Positions 10,475 through 23,037 of a stretch of DNA of 64,000 nt are shown here, piece after piece. The notes under the pieces were generated by a model, which saw only the letters and a program-made list of their open reading frames with translations, did not search any database and was not told the DNA's origin. How positions within the stretch are numbered: the first letter of the stretch is position 1; each line of letters opens with the position of its first letter. Source of the DNA: Amaurobius ferox (taxonomy: Eukaryota; Arthropoda; Arachnida; Araneae; Amaurobiidae); assembly GCA_951213105.1 (NCBI GenBank), contig OX578152.1, positions 97,997,068 to 98,061,067 of the forward strand, written 5' to 3'. A program made the translations under genes and the position numbers.

Positions 10475-12697
10475 ATTTTGGTTGAGTTCACAATTTTACA
10501 GAAATTAAATTTTGCAAGAAAAGATTTCATTTTAAGTTAAAGTTTATACTTGTTTAAGTTTTATATTTCAATATTGTCTTTTAAAATAGAATTTATGAAA
10601 AAAATTGTTGTGATTTTAAAAATTTATTGGAAATCTTGCATTAAGTTAAAAAAAGTAAATAAGTAATTGATTTTGTGAACTATAATTTATGAATATTTAT
10701 ATTATAATTTAAATAATAAGTAATTTTGTTAACTGACTCTCCTTGGACTTTAAAATTTTTTCGAGAGTCCTGTCTTGATTGACTTTGATTATATTGATGT
10801 GTTTTAATGTAAAAAAATGTTGATTATTTGTTTAAGTTCATTAATGGAAATAATTAAAATGGTGTTGGTAATTGATTTGTTCCCCTAAGTAAAAAGGAGG
10901 AAATTTTGAATTTTGAAAAAGGTAAATGATTTATTAAAATAAAATTGAAATTAATATAAAGTAATTGAAATAAATTAAGTAATTTGAAAGTGAAAATGAA
11001 AAGTTTGAATTTGAAAATTTTTGAAAATTTAATGAAATTTTTTTGAAGATCAAAAGTAAATGATCTCTTTTGAAAAATGTTTTGAAACTTTGTTGCTGAG
11101 AGAGGTGAAATTTTTGGCTGATGTTTTGTTGAAATTCTGTTCTCTTGAAATTCCATTTCACATTGTTGTTTTTTTTTTGACCAGCAGTTTTCAAACATCT
11201 ACACAAGTTTAGGTTAGACATCATATTTTTATGCTGCAACCCCTTTTTCTGAAGGCTGGCTGGTGGACGCAAACATTGGACAAATTTACATTGGATCACA
11301 GATGAAGAAGCAGCTTAGCAAATTAATTGTCCGAACTTTTGTGGCAGGACTGGAGTCCTGGACGACAACTTGCTCCGAGCCTACCTAGGAGGGTTGTGTT
11401 TGGCCAGGTGGGAAACTGGTGAAGCTGAGGATGATGATGATGAAGAAGATGATGAGGATGATGAGGTCAGCGCAAGCTGTCCAAAAATTTTGGTGACGTC
11501 CGTGCTTCTGAGGCGTGTCCTGGCGTCCTGTTTCTGCTGCAATCGCTTCCTGCACGCGAGTATTTTTTTTTCTTTTTTCTACACCCCCGTTTTATGTGTT
11601 GGCAACTCGTTAGTCCCCGCCGAGTTTGCTCTTTAGATGTGTTCCTGCTCTTTTACATAACTGACGTGAATTTCAGGAGAAATTTTTCTCCTTCTCTCTC
11701 TCTCAGTAGACAAATGTATATAAATGTAAATTTTTCTTTTGTGACATGAAGTTGTCACTTGTTGAGTTATTTCAGAGATTTTGTTAAAAGTAAAGTAAAT
11801 TGAAATTTTAAGATAAATTAAATAATGTAAAAATAAATGAATAATTTAAGGTAATTTATGAAAAGTGTGTCAGAATGAGAAAATTCTGAATTGTCTTGAT
11901 GACAAAAATAAGTTGAATTAAAGTTGATATTGAATATGTTGAATAATTGTCGAAAAGTTGAAATGATGAAAAATTGGAAAGTAAATGTAATTTAAAGTTA
12001 ATGTGTTAAAATGAAAGTAATTTAATGTGAAAGTAAGATTTTAATGAAAGTTTTGAAATTAAATATTGAAATTGGAAAATGTAAATATTGAAAGTGACCT
12101 TGTTCTCAAAGAGTGAGACATTTTTGAATGAGTGAAGAATCTCATTACCTGAATATGACAAATTTAATTTAGAAATTAATTTTCAAAATATTTAAACTTT
12201 TGATGAAAATTAAGAATAATTTTTGTGTCACTTGTGTGTTTGAAAGTGACAAATGTTGAATTTTTGAATTGTTTATATTGTTAAGTTTTGTAAATTCATA
12301 TCATATCATATTTTATTTTTCATATCACCTGGTTGATCTCAATGTGGTTGATTGAGATAGTGTGTTGTCAGGCAAATTGCCTTGACAAATTTTTCTTCTG
12401 ATTTAGTGTAATTTTATGTAAATTTTTGTAAAGGTTCCTTTAAGATGTGGTGACGCCTTGTCATCCTTTCGGTTTTCTTTTAGTCTTTTCCTGTGGTGAT
12501 GAATGGCTTGGCCGGTCATTCAGATCTGCAGTGCCGTTGTCTTGAGAAACGTTGGGGCCCACGTTTTCTCGCCCAAAATTTTGGTTTAAATTATTTTACA
12601 CTTACAGGTTCCTAAAACTCCTTGTAAACTTTTGTGTTTTTGTGTTTTGTGTGAGAGAAAAATTTTCCTCACTGTGTTCTGAAAATTTTTGCCTCCC
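10475..12697 (+). other. long 3' non-coding region of the retrotransposon
   Basis: It is very AT-rich up to about 11150, then holds a G+C-richer patch with an acidic (GAT/GAA) repeat at about 11420-11470 and TC tracts near 11690. I see no env gene: no signal peptide, transmembrane anchor or glycoprotein-like frame. An 88-codon acidic frame at 11370-11636 is not convincing as a gene. Confidence 0.6.
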
Positions 12698-12710
12698 AGA
12701 AGGGGAGAGC
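12698..12710 (+). promoter_or_regulatory. polypurine tract
   Basis: AGAAGGGGAGAGC lies directly against the 3' LTR, where plus-strand synthesis is primed in LTR elements. Confidence 0.8.
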
Positions 12711-13917
12711 TGTCATGTCGCAATTCTGCGCCATGAGCCTTTTTGTATTTTCTGAAAGAGAAACATCCTTCTCTCCGTTCGTGCCAGTACAGTGTTTTTA
12801 CTAACACTTGTTTCCATTGAAATTACATTAAAAAGCGCATTTCGTCGAGAAAGCGTTGGAATGTCTGGACTTAGTGTCTGGCCGTGGAGCGTGACGTGTT
12901 GGCTGTGTAGTTGCTATGTGAGCGCGCTGTCCAATCAGGAAGAGGCGCATTTTTTGCGTAGGAGAACTTGCGTGGGCTCTGAGGACCCATGTTTCGCTCT
13001 TCGAGCTGGAGATCCCGAGGATGGAAGACGCTGGGAAAATTTGTCGAAAGACTTGAAACAAAGGCTTTTGGCCAAAATGGCTTGCCGTTCATCTGGAGCT
13101 GAAGAAGAGGAGCCTGGAACTATTCATTAATTATCCTGATGCAAATCTTTTCTAAATTATATTTTTTTCCCTTCCAGGAAATATTCCGACGACGACTCTG
13201 GAATTTGAGATGAGTGATTGTCGTTTTGTTTTCAATTCGAAGCATTGTATTCGGAAGTTCGGTTTCTAAAGATTTTGGATTCTCCGAAAATCTCCCTGTG
13301 AACATTTATGATATCCCGCCTCAAAACCGTGATTACCTGATGCGAATCTGTTGCTCCAAATTAAATAAAATTAAGAGATCAGGTAAATTTTCCTTTTACC
13401 GGAATCAATGATTCCGAGGCGGCACTGGCATGATGAAATTAAATTCTATAAGTAAAATGGCTCATGTTAAAATATTTAAAGTTAAATTAGAAATGATTTA
13501 AGATCATATGATTATGAATAATTTGATTATTTGAATGCTATATATTTTTACCAGAGCAATTGGTTTCTTGAATATGTCTAATATAAGTGAAGCTCTGAAG
13601 TTTATTTATTATTTGAAAGTTAAAATACACATATTGAATTCTTCGAAAAATCTAAAATAAATCAATATTTAAGTGGTGTGAAAAAGAGCCTATTTATTTG
13701 TGTCTGTATATTTACTTTACTCACTGTACTTCATTTAGGGTTATTTAATTCCCCTAAACTGGGAACTCCTTTAAATCTTGAACCTGGTGTTTTTGCTGAT
13801 ACATTTTTGAGAATATATTTGTTAAATTTATGTCTCTTTGGCATTTTGAAATTAAGATCACGAAGTTGTGGGTGGTGGAGTCAGTAGGTGCTGATTTGTA
13901 CTGACCCAGCTCCCACA
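12711..13917 (+). repeat. 3' LTR
   Basis: 1,207 bp, apparently identical to the 5' LTR. It is followed by the right copy of the CTGTG duplication (13918-13922). Confidence 0.95.
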
Positions 13918-13922
13918 CTGTG

Positions 13923-14750
13923 TATGTGTGTGTGTGAAAGTATGTGTGTGTCAGTGAGTCTGTGGAGACGATAACTAACGAACGAATGGACCGATTCAAA
14001 GGAAATTTGGTACAAAAATCACAATCCGTAAACACTGGAAGCCTATTGTTTTTATACGCAATCGAATGTTCAGAACCCCCCTAAATTTTCGAGTGAAATT
14101 TTGAAAAAATCGTCAGAAAATCAAAACCGCTAATACAGTTACACAAATAGACATTTCTTATGTAATTTTTCATTAGAAAACGATTGGCATAAATTTTAGA
14201 GCGCTAAAATGAACCATTCTCGAGATATTGCACATTTTTAAAAAAAATTTATAAAAATTCATACAAAATAAAAAAAAAATATTTCCTATTGAGAAACATG
14301 TTCACTTTTTATATGTAATACCATGCGATAAATTTGGAGACATCATTCTCGTGGATCTAGCTTGTTCCATTCACGAGAAAAGATACTTTGAGTAATACTT
14401 TTGTATTTGAACGCCAATAGTCATTTATCTGCTGTAAGAATAATACATTTATTCATCCATAACGCTTGGCGAGATTTTGGCGACGAATTTGGTGGAATGT
14501 CGCCAACTTGGCGACTTTTTTAAATGTTGCTAAATTAACGAAAAACTTTCCAAATGGAGAAAAATGACGCTAAATCAATGACGACTCATTGATGATGACG
14601 ACATGGAAAATGACGACTCATTGACGAAAATTCAATATCTTGGAAAGAATACAAATAACTTCTATAAAAATAATCTATTTTTTTTACTGTAAAAGTAGTA
14701 AATTCATTGCATTATATAAGGAAATTCATGTGCTGCCCACATCAGATTTT
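13923..14750 (+). repeat. R1 copy 2, 3' part
   Basis: It resumes the R1 copy broken at 2772, beginning in the TG microsatellite and ending with the R1 terminal block CATGTGCTGCCCACATCAGA near 14733-14750. No gene. Confidence 0.7.
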
Positions 14751-15060
14751 TAACATTGCAGCATAGGACAAAAATTGACGTAATTATGAATAAAAAGGTT
14801 TATTTAAGGCCCAATGACCACGCGACTTAATATTTTTAATCATTGTTGTGAAAAATTGTCGTGATATAATTTTTTTTGTTCGTGATATCATTAGTTCGCC
14901 TTGGGGGGGGGGAAGTTAACCCCCCCGGGGGGGGAGGGGGTACATTGTCAAGTATAGAAGTATATTATGAATCGAAAGATTTTTTCAAGCCCTTTAAAGT
15001 AAAGTGTAGCAAGCTATAGCTGTAATCATTTGGACCCAAGATACCGATTTTTCAAAAAAT
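14751..15060 (+). repeat. R2 interspersed repeat with G/C homopolymer core
   Basis: R2 directly follows an R1 end. It starts with a 'gcataggacaaaa' block and has a central run of G then C then G (14903-14940), then 'tcaagccctttaaa' and 'atcatttggaccc'. Related copies are at 24540-24860 and, reversed, 27960-28310. The G/C run could fold or form a quadruplex. No coding. Confidence 0.6.
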
Positions 15061-15324
15061 TTTCTTGTAAAATTAAAAAAAATAAAAATAAATGAATTTT
15101 TGTGTGAGAAAGTGGAGTTGAGTCTCACTCTAGTAAATTTATTTTTGCAACCCTGTACTTAACTTTATCTGATGTTTGTCAATGTGATTCAAATCGTTGA
15201 GGCCCTAATTTAAAAGGTTTCACTAACCATACTATTAAGGAATTTGATATGTCGTCATCTTCTGTGGTACATTTCAGTTTTTTTAATTTAAAACGCAATT
15301 GGGCTAGCTCGTCCTGGATCCGCT
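15061..15324. other. no feature seen
   Basis: AT-rich DNA without a recognisable gene or repeat. Confidence 0.4.
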
Positions 15325-16150
15325 ATTAGTGCGCGTGCGTGCGTGCGTGCGTGTGTGAAAGTGTGAGTGTGTGTGTGAAAGTATGTGTGTGTGTGTTTCA
15401 GTGAGTCTGTGGAGACAATAACTGACAAACGAATGGACCGATTCGAATGAAATTTGGTACAAAAATCACAATCCATAAACACAGGAAGCTTATTGTTTTT
15501 ATACGGAATCGAATGTTCCGAACCCCCTAAATTATCGAGTGAAATTTCGAAAAAATCGTCAAAAAATCAAAACCTCTAATAAAGTTACGCAAATAGACAT
15601 TTCTTATGTAATTTTTCATTAGAAAACGATTGACATAAATTTTAGAAAGCTAACATGAACCGTTCTCGAGATATTGCACATTTTTAAAATAAATTTATTA
15701 AAAAATTCCATAAACAAATATTAACTGTTGAGAAACATGTTCACTTTTCATATGTAATATCATGTGATAAATTGGGTGACATCATTCTCGTGGATCTAGC
15801 TCGTTCCATTCATGAGAAAAGGTACTTTGAGTAATACTTTTGTATTTGAACGCCAATAGTCATTTATCTGCTATAAGAATAACTTATTTCTCCGTCCATA
15901 AAGCTTGGCGAGAGTTTGGCGAGGAATTTGGCGGAATGTCGCCAACTTGGTGACTTTTTGAAATGTTGCTACATTAAAGAAAATCTCGCCAAATGGATAA
16001 AAATGACCACTAATTGTCGAAAATTCAATATCTTGGAAAGAATATAAGTATCTACTATAAGAAAAACCTATTTTTTTTTACTGTAAAAGCAGTAAATTCA
16101 TTGCATTATATAAGGAAAGTCATGTGCTGCCCACATCAGATTCTTTTTAT
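15325..16150 (+). repeat. R1 copy 3 (5'-truncated)
   Basis: It starts within a GTGC/TG microsatellite (15329-15400), follows copy 2 closely through the 'gtctgtggagac' block and the 'cgccaacttgg' block, and ends with CCCACATCAGATTC at about 16145. The hairpin start is missing. Confidence 0.65.
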
Positions 16151-16159
16151 GAAGGAATG

Positions 16160-16330
16160 AATGAATTTTAATGAATACGTAAATGATTCAAGCTTGATGC
16201 AAAATTTTAACAAATATTTTTACGAAGGCATGAATTAATTTTAATGAATATTTAAATGATTCATGCTTGGTGCGGAATTTTAATAAATATTTTCATGAAT
16301 GAATGAATGAATGTCAACGAATATTTAAAT
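16160..16330. repeat. AT-rich tandem repeat, about 2.5 units of 75 bp
   Basis: Units share 'aatgaattttaatgaata', 'aaatgattcatgcttg' and 'aattttaataaatattt'. It is non-coding. Confidence 0.5.
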
Positions 16331-16399
16331 AATTTAGACGCATGATCAAGCGTTTTTAAATGGTAATATTCTAGTACATATTTTAAAGCATACTTTTTT

Positions 16400-16494
16400 T
16401 TTCAAATTTTGATGATTTTGTCCGAATTGTACCTAAATATGATCGGCACCAGGGTAATCCATCCGCAAGTGGCTTATCATCTTGCGTCAAGAGA

Positions 16495-16564
<70 letters not shown>

Positions 16565-16720
16565 TACATACACACACACACACATACACACATCCTCTCA
16601 AAATCGTTCGATTTGTGTTCAGAGATGTTTAAAATGTGCTTTCCCGTGTTGAAAACTCGAATCCGAATGTTCGACTCTGCCACTATACTTTACATTATAC
16701 AATGCATGTAGGGAAATTAA
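16400..16720 (-). repeat. R1-related fragment with a TC/AC microsatellite
   Basis: Read on the minus strand it has the R1 order: an ATGCATTGTATAATGT block, 'cgaatt' with 'gaaaactc', then the microsatellite (16496-16592) and 'gatcggcacc'. It is decayed and not coding. Confidence 0.5.
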
Positions 16721-17174
16721 GAAAAAAAACTTTCGTTAGAATCTTCAAGACTTAAATCGAGTGCTTTTCGAAGGGGAGAAACTGACGTCATCCCTTGTTA
16801 TATTTCGAACAAATATATTCTCGTAAACATACGTTAAAAGGTGTTTCCCCATTCAATTTGGAATGTTAAAATCACTGCACAAAAGATTCTATTTACTCTT
16901 TCAACAGAAATCGGAAGGAAAAGAAATAAAACTATGGCTTCAGAGATTTGGTTCGGGACAAATCTAATTATTTGTTTATAAATTTAGAGTTGAGGCAGGT
17001 ATAAATTCAATTTTTGCGTTATGTCCGAATTTTTGAGTTAAATTTACCCATACAGGAAAATATTGAGATACTGTTTTTTCTTCGAGTATTTTGACTGCAG
17101 ACAAGAATTGAATTCTAGAGTTCTTTTCCATCATGGATCAGGAAAAACAGTATTTGGGGCGAACTAAAAAATGT
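16721..17174. other. no feature seen
   Basis: AT-rich intergenic DNA without a gene that I can support. Confidence 0.4.
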
Positions 17175-17455
17175 TTGGATTTGTCGCACAGATGAATATA
17201 TAGGGTTACTGGGAACGCCCTTAACCTCACGTACGATAGCGACCACACTAAATGAAGAACCTTTAAAAAAGACAGGTATTTAACATACCCTATCCCAAAC
17301 AGTTCCATTTCTCTTTGCAGGCATTGGCGTCCATGGACGCCAATATCTTTAGGGTGGTCGCTGTCCCACCTGTAAGCAAAAGGTTAAGGACTTTCCCAGG
17401 AACCCTATATATTCATCTGTGCGACAAACAAATCCAAACATTCTTGATTTTTGAC
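17175..17455. repeat. foldback repeat with long imperfect arms
   Basis: The arms (about 17175-17235 and 17390-17450) contain TGTTTGGATTTGTCGCACAG and its complement, then complementary copies of 'gaatatatagggtt'. The loop holds GGCGTCCATGGACGCC, itself a palindrome. Pieces of the loop and right flank ('tcccacccgtaagcaaaa') recur at 26080-26330, so this belongs to an interspersed family, probably a non-autonomous DNA element. Confidence 0.6.
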
Positions 17456-17650
17456 ATTGTCCCACCCGTAAGCAAAATGTTAAGCACCCCAATAACTTTG
17501 TATGGAAAGGTACATGGTTGTACACGTTAGGCCCATCTGTAGTAAAGTGACCCTGCTCGATCGAATAAAAGGGATTCTATCGTCCGTTAGATCGAATAAA
17601 AATTCTAACGGATAATTTGGATTGTTAGGATGGTAAACTTGGCAACAAGG
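17456..17650. repeat. interspersed repeat shared with 25300-25480
   Basis: Shared blocks include 'aactttgta', 'acacg...cgttaggtctatc', 'gatcgaataaaa' and 'gcaacaaggtgagat'. Also partly shared with 26220-26330. Non-coding. Confidence 0.45.
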
Positions 17651-18045
17651 TGAGATAAAAGATGAGTGTAAATTAAAATGCTATAGGGAATTATCTAATG
17701 CAGGGTTTCTTAACACTAGAAAGGCGGAAGATGTCATTTTGAGAGAATACTTTGAGAAACGATTCCTCCAAAACGGCTAATGCCAGCCCATTGAAATTTT
17801 ATGACTTTTCTTATTTTCTTAAAGTTATTGGAAACACAGAAGAAAATTATTCTAGGTTTTATAATAAGAGAATATTGACCGCTCCCGTCGTTTTAGGTAG
17901 CTTAAAATATCCGTCGTTCTAGTGTTAACCTTCTAAGCTTTACGTACCCCCTGGAAATGTAGATGTAACTTGAATATCCTTTATATAAATAGATAAAACT
18001 ATAATTCTAGTATAACAATGGGAATAAAACACACACACAGATATA

Positions 18046-18064
18046 CTTATATTTTTACAACAGA

Positions 18065-18108
<44 letters not shown>

Positions 18109-18136
18109 TCTGTTGCAAAAATATATGCAACCATAA
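18046..18136. repeat. TA microsatellite between inverted TIR-like ends
   Basis: A (TA)n run at about 18072-18104 is flanked by ACAGAGTGT and its complement ACACTCTGT, extended by 'tttttacaa' and 'ttgcaaaaa'. This may be two ends of a Tc1/mariner-like element lying head to head; no transposase remains. Confidence 0.4.
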
Positions 18137-20764
18137 AAGTTGAGCTACAGTCACGAAACTCAATGTCGTTTTGTTTAGTGGTTCTCTTTCACTGACGAAG
18201 GGATTCCAGCGTATCCTCGAAACAGCTGTATGCCGCATTATTTTATTATTTATGCTTATGAACGTTGCTCAAGTTTTCCTTATCGAGTTTACTTTTCACT
18301 TTTCATTTCGGGTCAGAAAATTGCACCGATCTCTAACTTTCAGCGCGAATCGACATAGGCCTAGCCAGAATATCGGAAAGGGGGGGGGCTAGATGGAAAT
18401 TTAAAAGGGGGTTTATAGTGATAGATATTGCTTAGCTAATGTGGACCTATTTGGTTGTGAATGTAATTACTGAAAATATACCCCTGGCTAATCTCCTGCC
18501 GATCATAGCAAAAACGATAATAAGGAGCAAATACTTCAAAAGTGTTACAATAATTGTACAGTACTAACTTTCTAAATGTAATTTAAAATCAAAGACGAAA
18601 TTTATGAAGAATCTTCATATTATAACAACTATACAACATTTTTGACGGAACTGTTAAGCAATTTAGACTCCTTTGCACACTTGTTTTGTACAGATATCAG
18701 ATATACTAATTTCCGAAAACCAGAAGTTGAAAAAGAACTGGAAATAGAAATCTTTAGTGAACCCCTCTTCCCCCCCCTCTGGAATTTAATGAATCCATAT
18801 TAGTCAACATCTAACCTTTATCTATAATCAATTTTGAGAAATAGATGTTTCAAGAAAAATGCAAAATTTTTAACCGGAAGTGAAATATCTAGAAGAAATG
18901 GAAATTCTTATTGGATCCTATATCCTCTTCAATATTTCTGCTGAAATGATATCAGTTATAATTTAGATTTTATCTACAGCCAATCTTGAAAAATAGATGT
19001 TTCACGAGCTTATAAACATGTTTCAGAAATCACGAGCAACGTCGAGTATATCTGCTAATAGACTATTAATGCATGGTAACTTAAAGTTGGACACTCTAGA
19101 TATTTACTTTCTCATACAATGTATAAGATATTATTGTTTTCCCGGTATTTTAGATCGATGAGTCTAGGACAAATCAAGTAATAGTGAGGAACGTGATTTT
19201 TGTACAAAACTCCATAAACTTGGCCTTATTTATTAATTACTATAAGAAGTACATTCGACAAAGTCTTTGATTGTTAATTTTCTTATCCTTCCATTCAGGA
19301 AATTGCACGCTTGACTCTATTTTCAGATAGTTATAGATGAGACGGATTCAAAATTGTCTTCGGAAATTATGAATCAATAAAGCAAAGTAAAATAGGAAAT
19401 TGATCAATATAAGTTAACACATGGAATGCATTTATAAAGTCATCATTCATTCACTCATTCATCCAAACGTTCACCAAGAGGACTGTGCTGTGTATTTAAA
19501 GGCAGAAAGACTTTTTTACAGAAATCTATGCTTTTAAAATCTGTCAATCTATTTATCCTAGAGTTTTCCTCGCGAATATTTTACTTGGGATGTCAATTTT
19601 GCCATTAACAGAAGCAACAGACCTGTAGAATTGCACCGTTTTTTCTAAACTTAATTTTTAGTTGCGAGCAACCCGTGAAAATTTTATGTGTACACATTTC
19701 ATGTAAAAATCCATAAGATTATCTCGTAATTTGCATGATTTAAATACACTTTAATCGAAATTAAATACTTTTATATAATTTTCTATGAAGAAACAAGAAT
19801 CTTTTGCCATGCAAAGTTAAAATGTAAACGATTTTGTCCCTGGCATCAATATCTAAACCGACTATAACTTTGATTGTTGGAGTGTGATAAGCAATCGATA
19901 CCAGAAGTAAAATAGAACTTAATGGTCCATACTCTAGACTTCACTCTTGTTTTGGGATTCGAGATTGAGTTGGTACACAAGGAAGCTGCGTTCATCATAC
20001 AAACATAAGTGGTCCCTTAAGGCACAAAAGTTTTATGAAATGCTCCAACGGAATTCAGTTTTTAGAATTTAAAACAATTATTTAATAAAAATCCCTAATA
20101 ATTATTTCTGGTTGGTTAGTTGGTTGGTTAATTGGAATTTTGCGGCATAAAATCCAAAAAGGATATGCTGTGCCAAACACATGGTACAAAGAACTAATTT
20201 ATTAGTAAAAAACAATAACATGTGTGTAATGTAAAAATGAAAAGTACACATAGTAACATGGCGATGAAAAATAGAGAAAACCAGAAGATATACGGCAAAA
20301 GAATGATAGAATGTGAGAGGTAAAATGTTATATATGATAAAAAAAATCCTATATCCATCAAAAATGAAAAAAGGCTAGGATGAGGATTTTCTCCTATCAT
20401 ATTTCTGTATAATAGATTGATAACATTAAAATGTTTGATACTAAGAACAAATACAACCGGTATTGTCCGGGTCCTGAATAAACGCTTGTTATGTAAATAA
20501 TGCAAATAACACGACTGAATTTCCAAATCGCCTGTTTGGAATCAAAATCATTCTCAAGCTCCGTTGTTTCCATGCGCAACCATGTCAATTACCCAATGCG
20601 GGCATAATGCGCCTTTAATAAGCTCTTTTTGTTAGGTCCTGAATAAAGCAGTTGAAAAATACTTGAAATCGCAGAAAATAAAAGACCTCCATCTTTGGTC
20701 CGATGCGCGGGCGCTTTTGTCTCCAACGCGACCTTTGTTAATAGCGCCCTATGTCAGTGAAATA
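18137..20764. other. 2.6 kb without a recognisable gene
   Basis: I looked for coding stretches, tRNAs and repeats and found only a short G run (18379-18388) and AT-rich sequence. Short open frames here lack any recognisable motif. Confidence 0.4.
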
Positions 20765-20936
20765 GGATCAACGGGGTATTTCTCGGATCAACGGGATATT
20801 AATCCAATCAGCGGGTTATTAATAGGATCAACGGGGTATTTATCGGATGAACGGGGTATTAATCGGATGAACGGGTTATTAATCGGATCAACGCGGTATT
20901 AATAAGATCAATGGGTAATTAATCGGATCAAGGGGG
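20765..20936 (+). repeat. 20-bp tandem repeat, about 8.5 units
   Basis: Unit GGATCAACGGGGTATTAATC, with point variants between units (for example GGATGAACGGGTTATTAATC). Because 20 is not a multiple of 3 it is unlikely to code. Confidence 0.85.
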
Positions 20937-22224
20937 CTGAGATATACCAAACCGCAGTTGAAAAAACGGTAAAATTATAAAAAAACAAATACTGCTTCAG
21001 CGAGTTTTCGTTTGAATGTTGACATTATTTAGCACAAATACTCTTAATGATAATATATACCAGGTAGGATAAAAAAGTTTGGAGACTGTGCTGATCTCTC
21101 CAACCCTGATTGGAGGAGAGGGGAACTATTTTACCGTTGCGTAGAGGCACATGGGACGCGAGATATGAAAAGGAAGAAGCAGGTCTTTTTTCAGACAATG
21201 CGTGCCAGTGAACTGTAGTCGTTCGCGTTCGTCGAAAACGGAAACGGTGTTTGAAGAACAATGTACGAATATCAAATTCTGCTAGCGTTTGTGGAAATCG
21301 CCGACAGAAACATGGCACATGCTGCAGCAGGTGATAGCATGTGGTAGTTATATGATTAATTGTCGACGTATTCTCGTGTCTACTCGGATTATGGGCATGA
21401 AAAATCTGCAGGTTCGAATGCCCATTCCGAGATGAGATGGGTTAGAAGAAGGTTAATACGGTCCCTCTGGTTGACATTCCCATTAGGTTACGGTCTCAAT
21501 TAAGTCGCACTTTTCTGGCTATCCAGATTTTTTATACCTTCGGGTAGGTCAAATGGTCTGAGAAGAAAGTAAGAAAGTGTAGAATTTCGTGGCTGCCCAA
21601 AGCTTCGAATTTTCTCTACAAAAGACACACACACACATACACACAGACAAACATCTTATTTTATTATGCATGATCGAATGGCCTATGTATATCTGTAGTA
21701 GATCGATTGATGCACAACCATACATATCTATTTTTATTCCATGTGGAATACAAGAACGCCCATTTAAAGTCTTGCCTAGGGCACATAATAGCCTTGAACC
21801 GACGCTGTCGAGCAGACCCATCACATATTTATTGGAAATGTGAATAGCAAACTTCCTTTTCTGCGAAAATATATTTTGGATTTCATACAGTGCAATGACT
21901 TTTCACATAAGTCCGAAGGAATGAGTGTAAGAATAATTCTTTGGTTTTGTAATCGTTTACGAGAATCGTTCATTTTAACCTTTACGTATGGTTGTTACAG
22001 TGTATGCAACCACGCCCAGAGTTTTTAAATGAGATAGAGTTGTAAGTTAATAAATGTTATGATCAAAAATCTCTTTTTTCTTACAAGAGAAGCTCACGAG
22101 TTGATAGTCTGAAACCTGAGGAAAAATTATGCCCTCGTGAAGAGGACTTTAACCAATGTACAAAAATCGTATTTATTTGCATCGACGATTACTTTATTAA
22201 CAAAAAATTTTTAAAGGTAAAAGT
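20937..22224. other. no gene seen
   Basis: Includes a short AC microsatellite near 21626. Short frames lack motifs. Confidence 0.4.
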
Positions 22225-22435
22225 GAACCTGGTTAAAGTGACATCTGGTGAACCTGGTTAAAGTGAAACCTGGTTAAAGTGACCAACCATTCTTAGGACT
22301 GAGGAAACTGACCACTTTATGAAAATAGTGATGGTTCTATATGAAAATGGTATGGTCACTTTGGGAAAAGCGGTCACTTTAGACAGGTTGTCGGTATACC
22401 AAGGTGGTCACTTTACCAGGTTTCAATGTACATGC
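22225..22435. repeat. small element with inverted ends AAACCTGGT(T)AAAGTGACC
   Basis: The left end has three tandem copies of 'aacctggttaaagtga' (22228-22280); the right end (22405-22432) is the complement of AAACCTGGTAAAGTGACCAC. The core AAAGTGACC recurs inside in both directions. It looks like a non-autonomous DNA transposon. Confidence 0.55.
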
Positions 22436-22629
22436 ATTTATTTATATTTAGGTAAACTAGCAGTATGCTTGTTCTTTACACGAAATGTATAATACAAAAT
22501 AACTTAATTCACAATTCGCGGTGAACGTTTAATATTTGGAGTATTTCTTTTTGAAATTTTATAATCATTTTAACAAAAAGGTAAAAGGGTAGTTGAAGAC
22601 AGAGAGATAGAGAAGAACAGCTTACAATT

Positions 22630-22990
22630 TATTTTATGTAGATAATGGAAGATATACCAGACGCCGCTTGTGATTTAAAATATGTGTAAAATTCCTGTAG
22701 TATTCTAAATGATAGTGTTATTCAAAGTATTCTATTAAAATATTTTATTTAATTTTCATGAAAGAAGTATAAGAACCTCTGTTCTCGATATACACAATTA
22801 TCTTTACAGGCAGATCTGAAAATTGAAACGTCCCGGTCCTGCCTGTAAACAAATATACAAAAAATTTAAATTGGATCAAAATATGTCAAAATGAAAGTGC
22901 TGAAATTTATATTAGACGATATACCAGTAGCATTTTTATTCTGTTTCAAAAATTAGCTTGAAAAATCTTTACCAAAATGAGACAAATGAT
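22630..22990 (+). repeat. R3 interspersed repeat, copy 1
   Basis: R3 shares 'acttaaaatacgtg'-type sequence at its start and 'gatatacnagtaccatttttatcctg' (split in copies), then 'gaaaaatctttac' and 'aaacaaatga'. Copies: here, 38370-38600 and 61600-61965. A truncated start is at 29975-30005. No coding capacity. Confidence 0.55.
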
Positions 22991-23037
22991 GTTAGAAATT
23001 GAAAATAACGATAATTCCCGTAATCTGATTTTCTACC

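Larger units (their letters stand above)
2773..13917 (+). mobile_element. complete Ty3/gypsy LTR retrotransposon
   Basis: The 11.1-kb element is bounded by two 1,207-bp LTRs (2773-3979, 12711-13917) that start TGTCATG and end CCCACA. It has a TGG primer-binding site 3 nt after the 5' LTR, an intact gag-pol frame, a purine tract before the 3' LTR and a CTGTG duplication. I found no difference between the LTRs where I compared them, and all their spurious frames are identical, so the insertion is recent. The order protease, RT, RNase H, integrase assigns it to Ty3/gypsy. A 2.2-kb non-coding stretch separates pol from the 3' LTR, and no env gene is seen. Confidence 0.95.

Noticed and set aside
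11370..11636. Acidic 88-codon frame in the 3' region of the gypsy element as a possible env or accessory gene
   Set aside because: No signal peptide or membrane anchor, and the acidic part is a simple GAT/GAA repeat.
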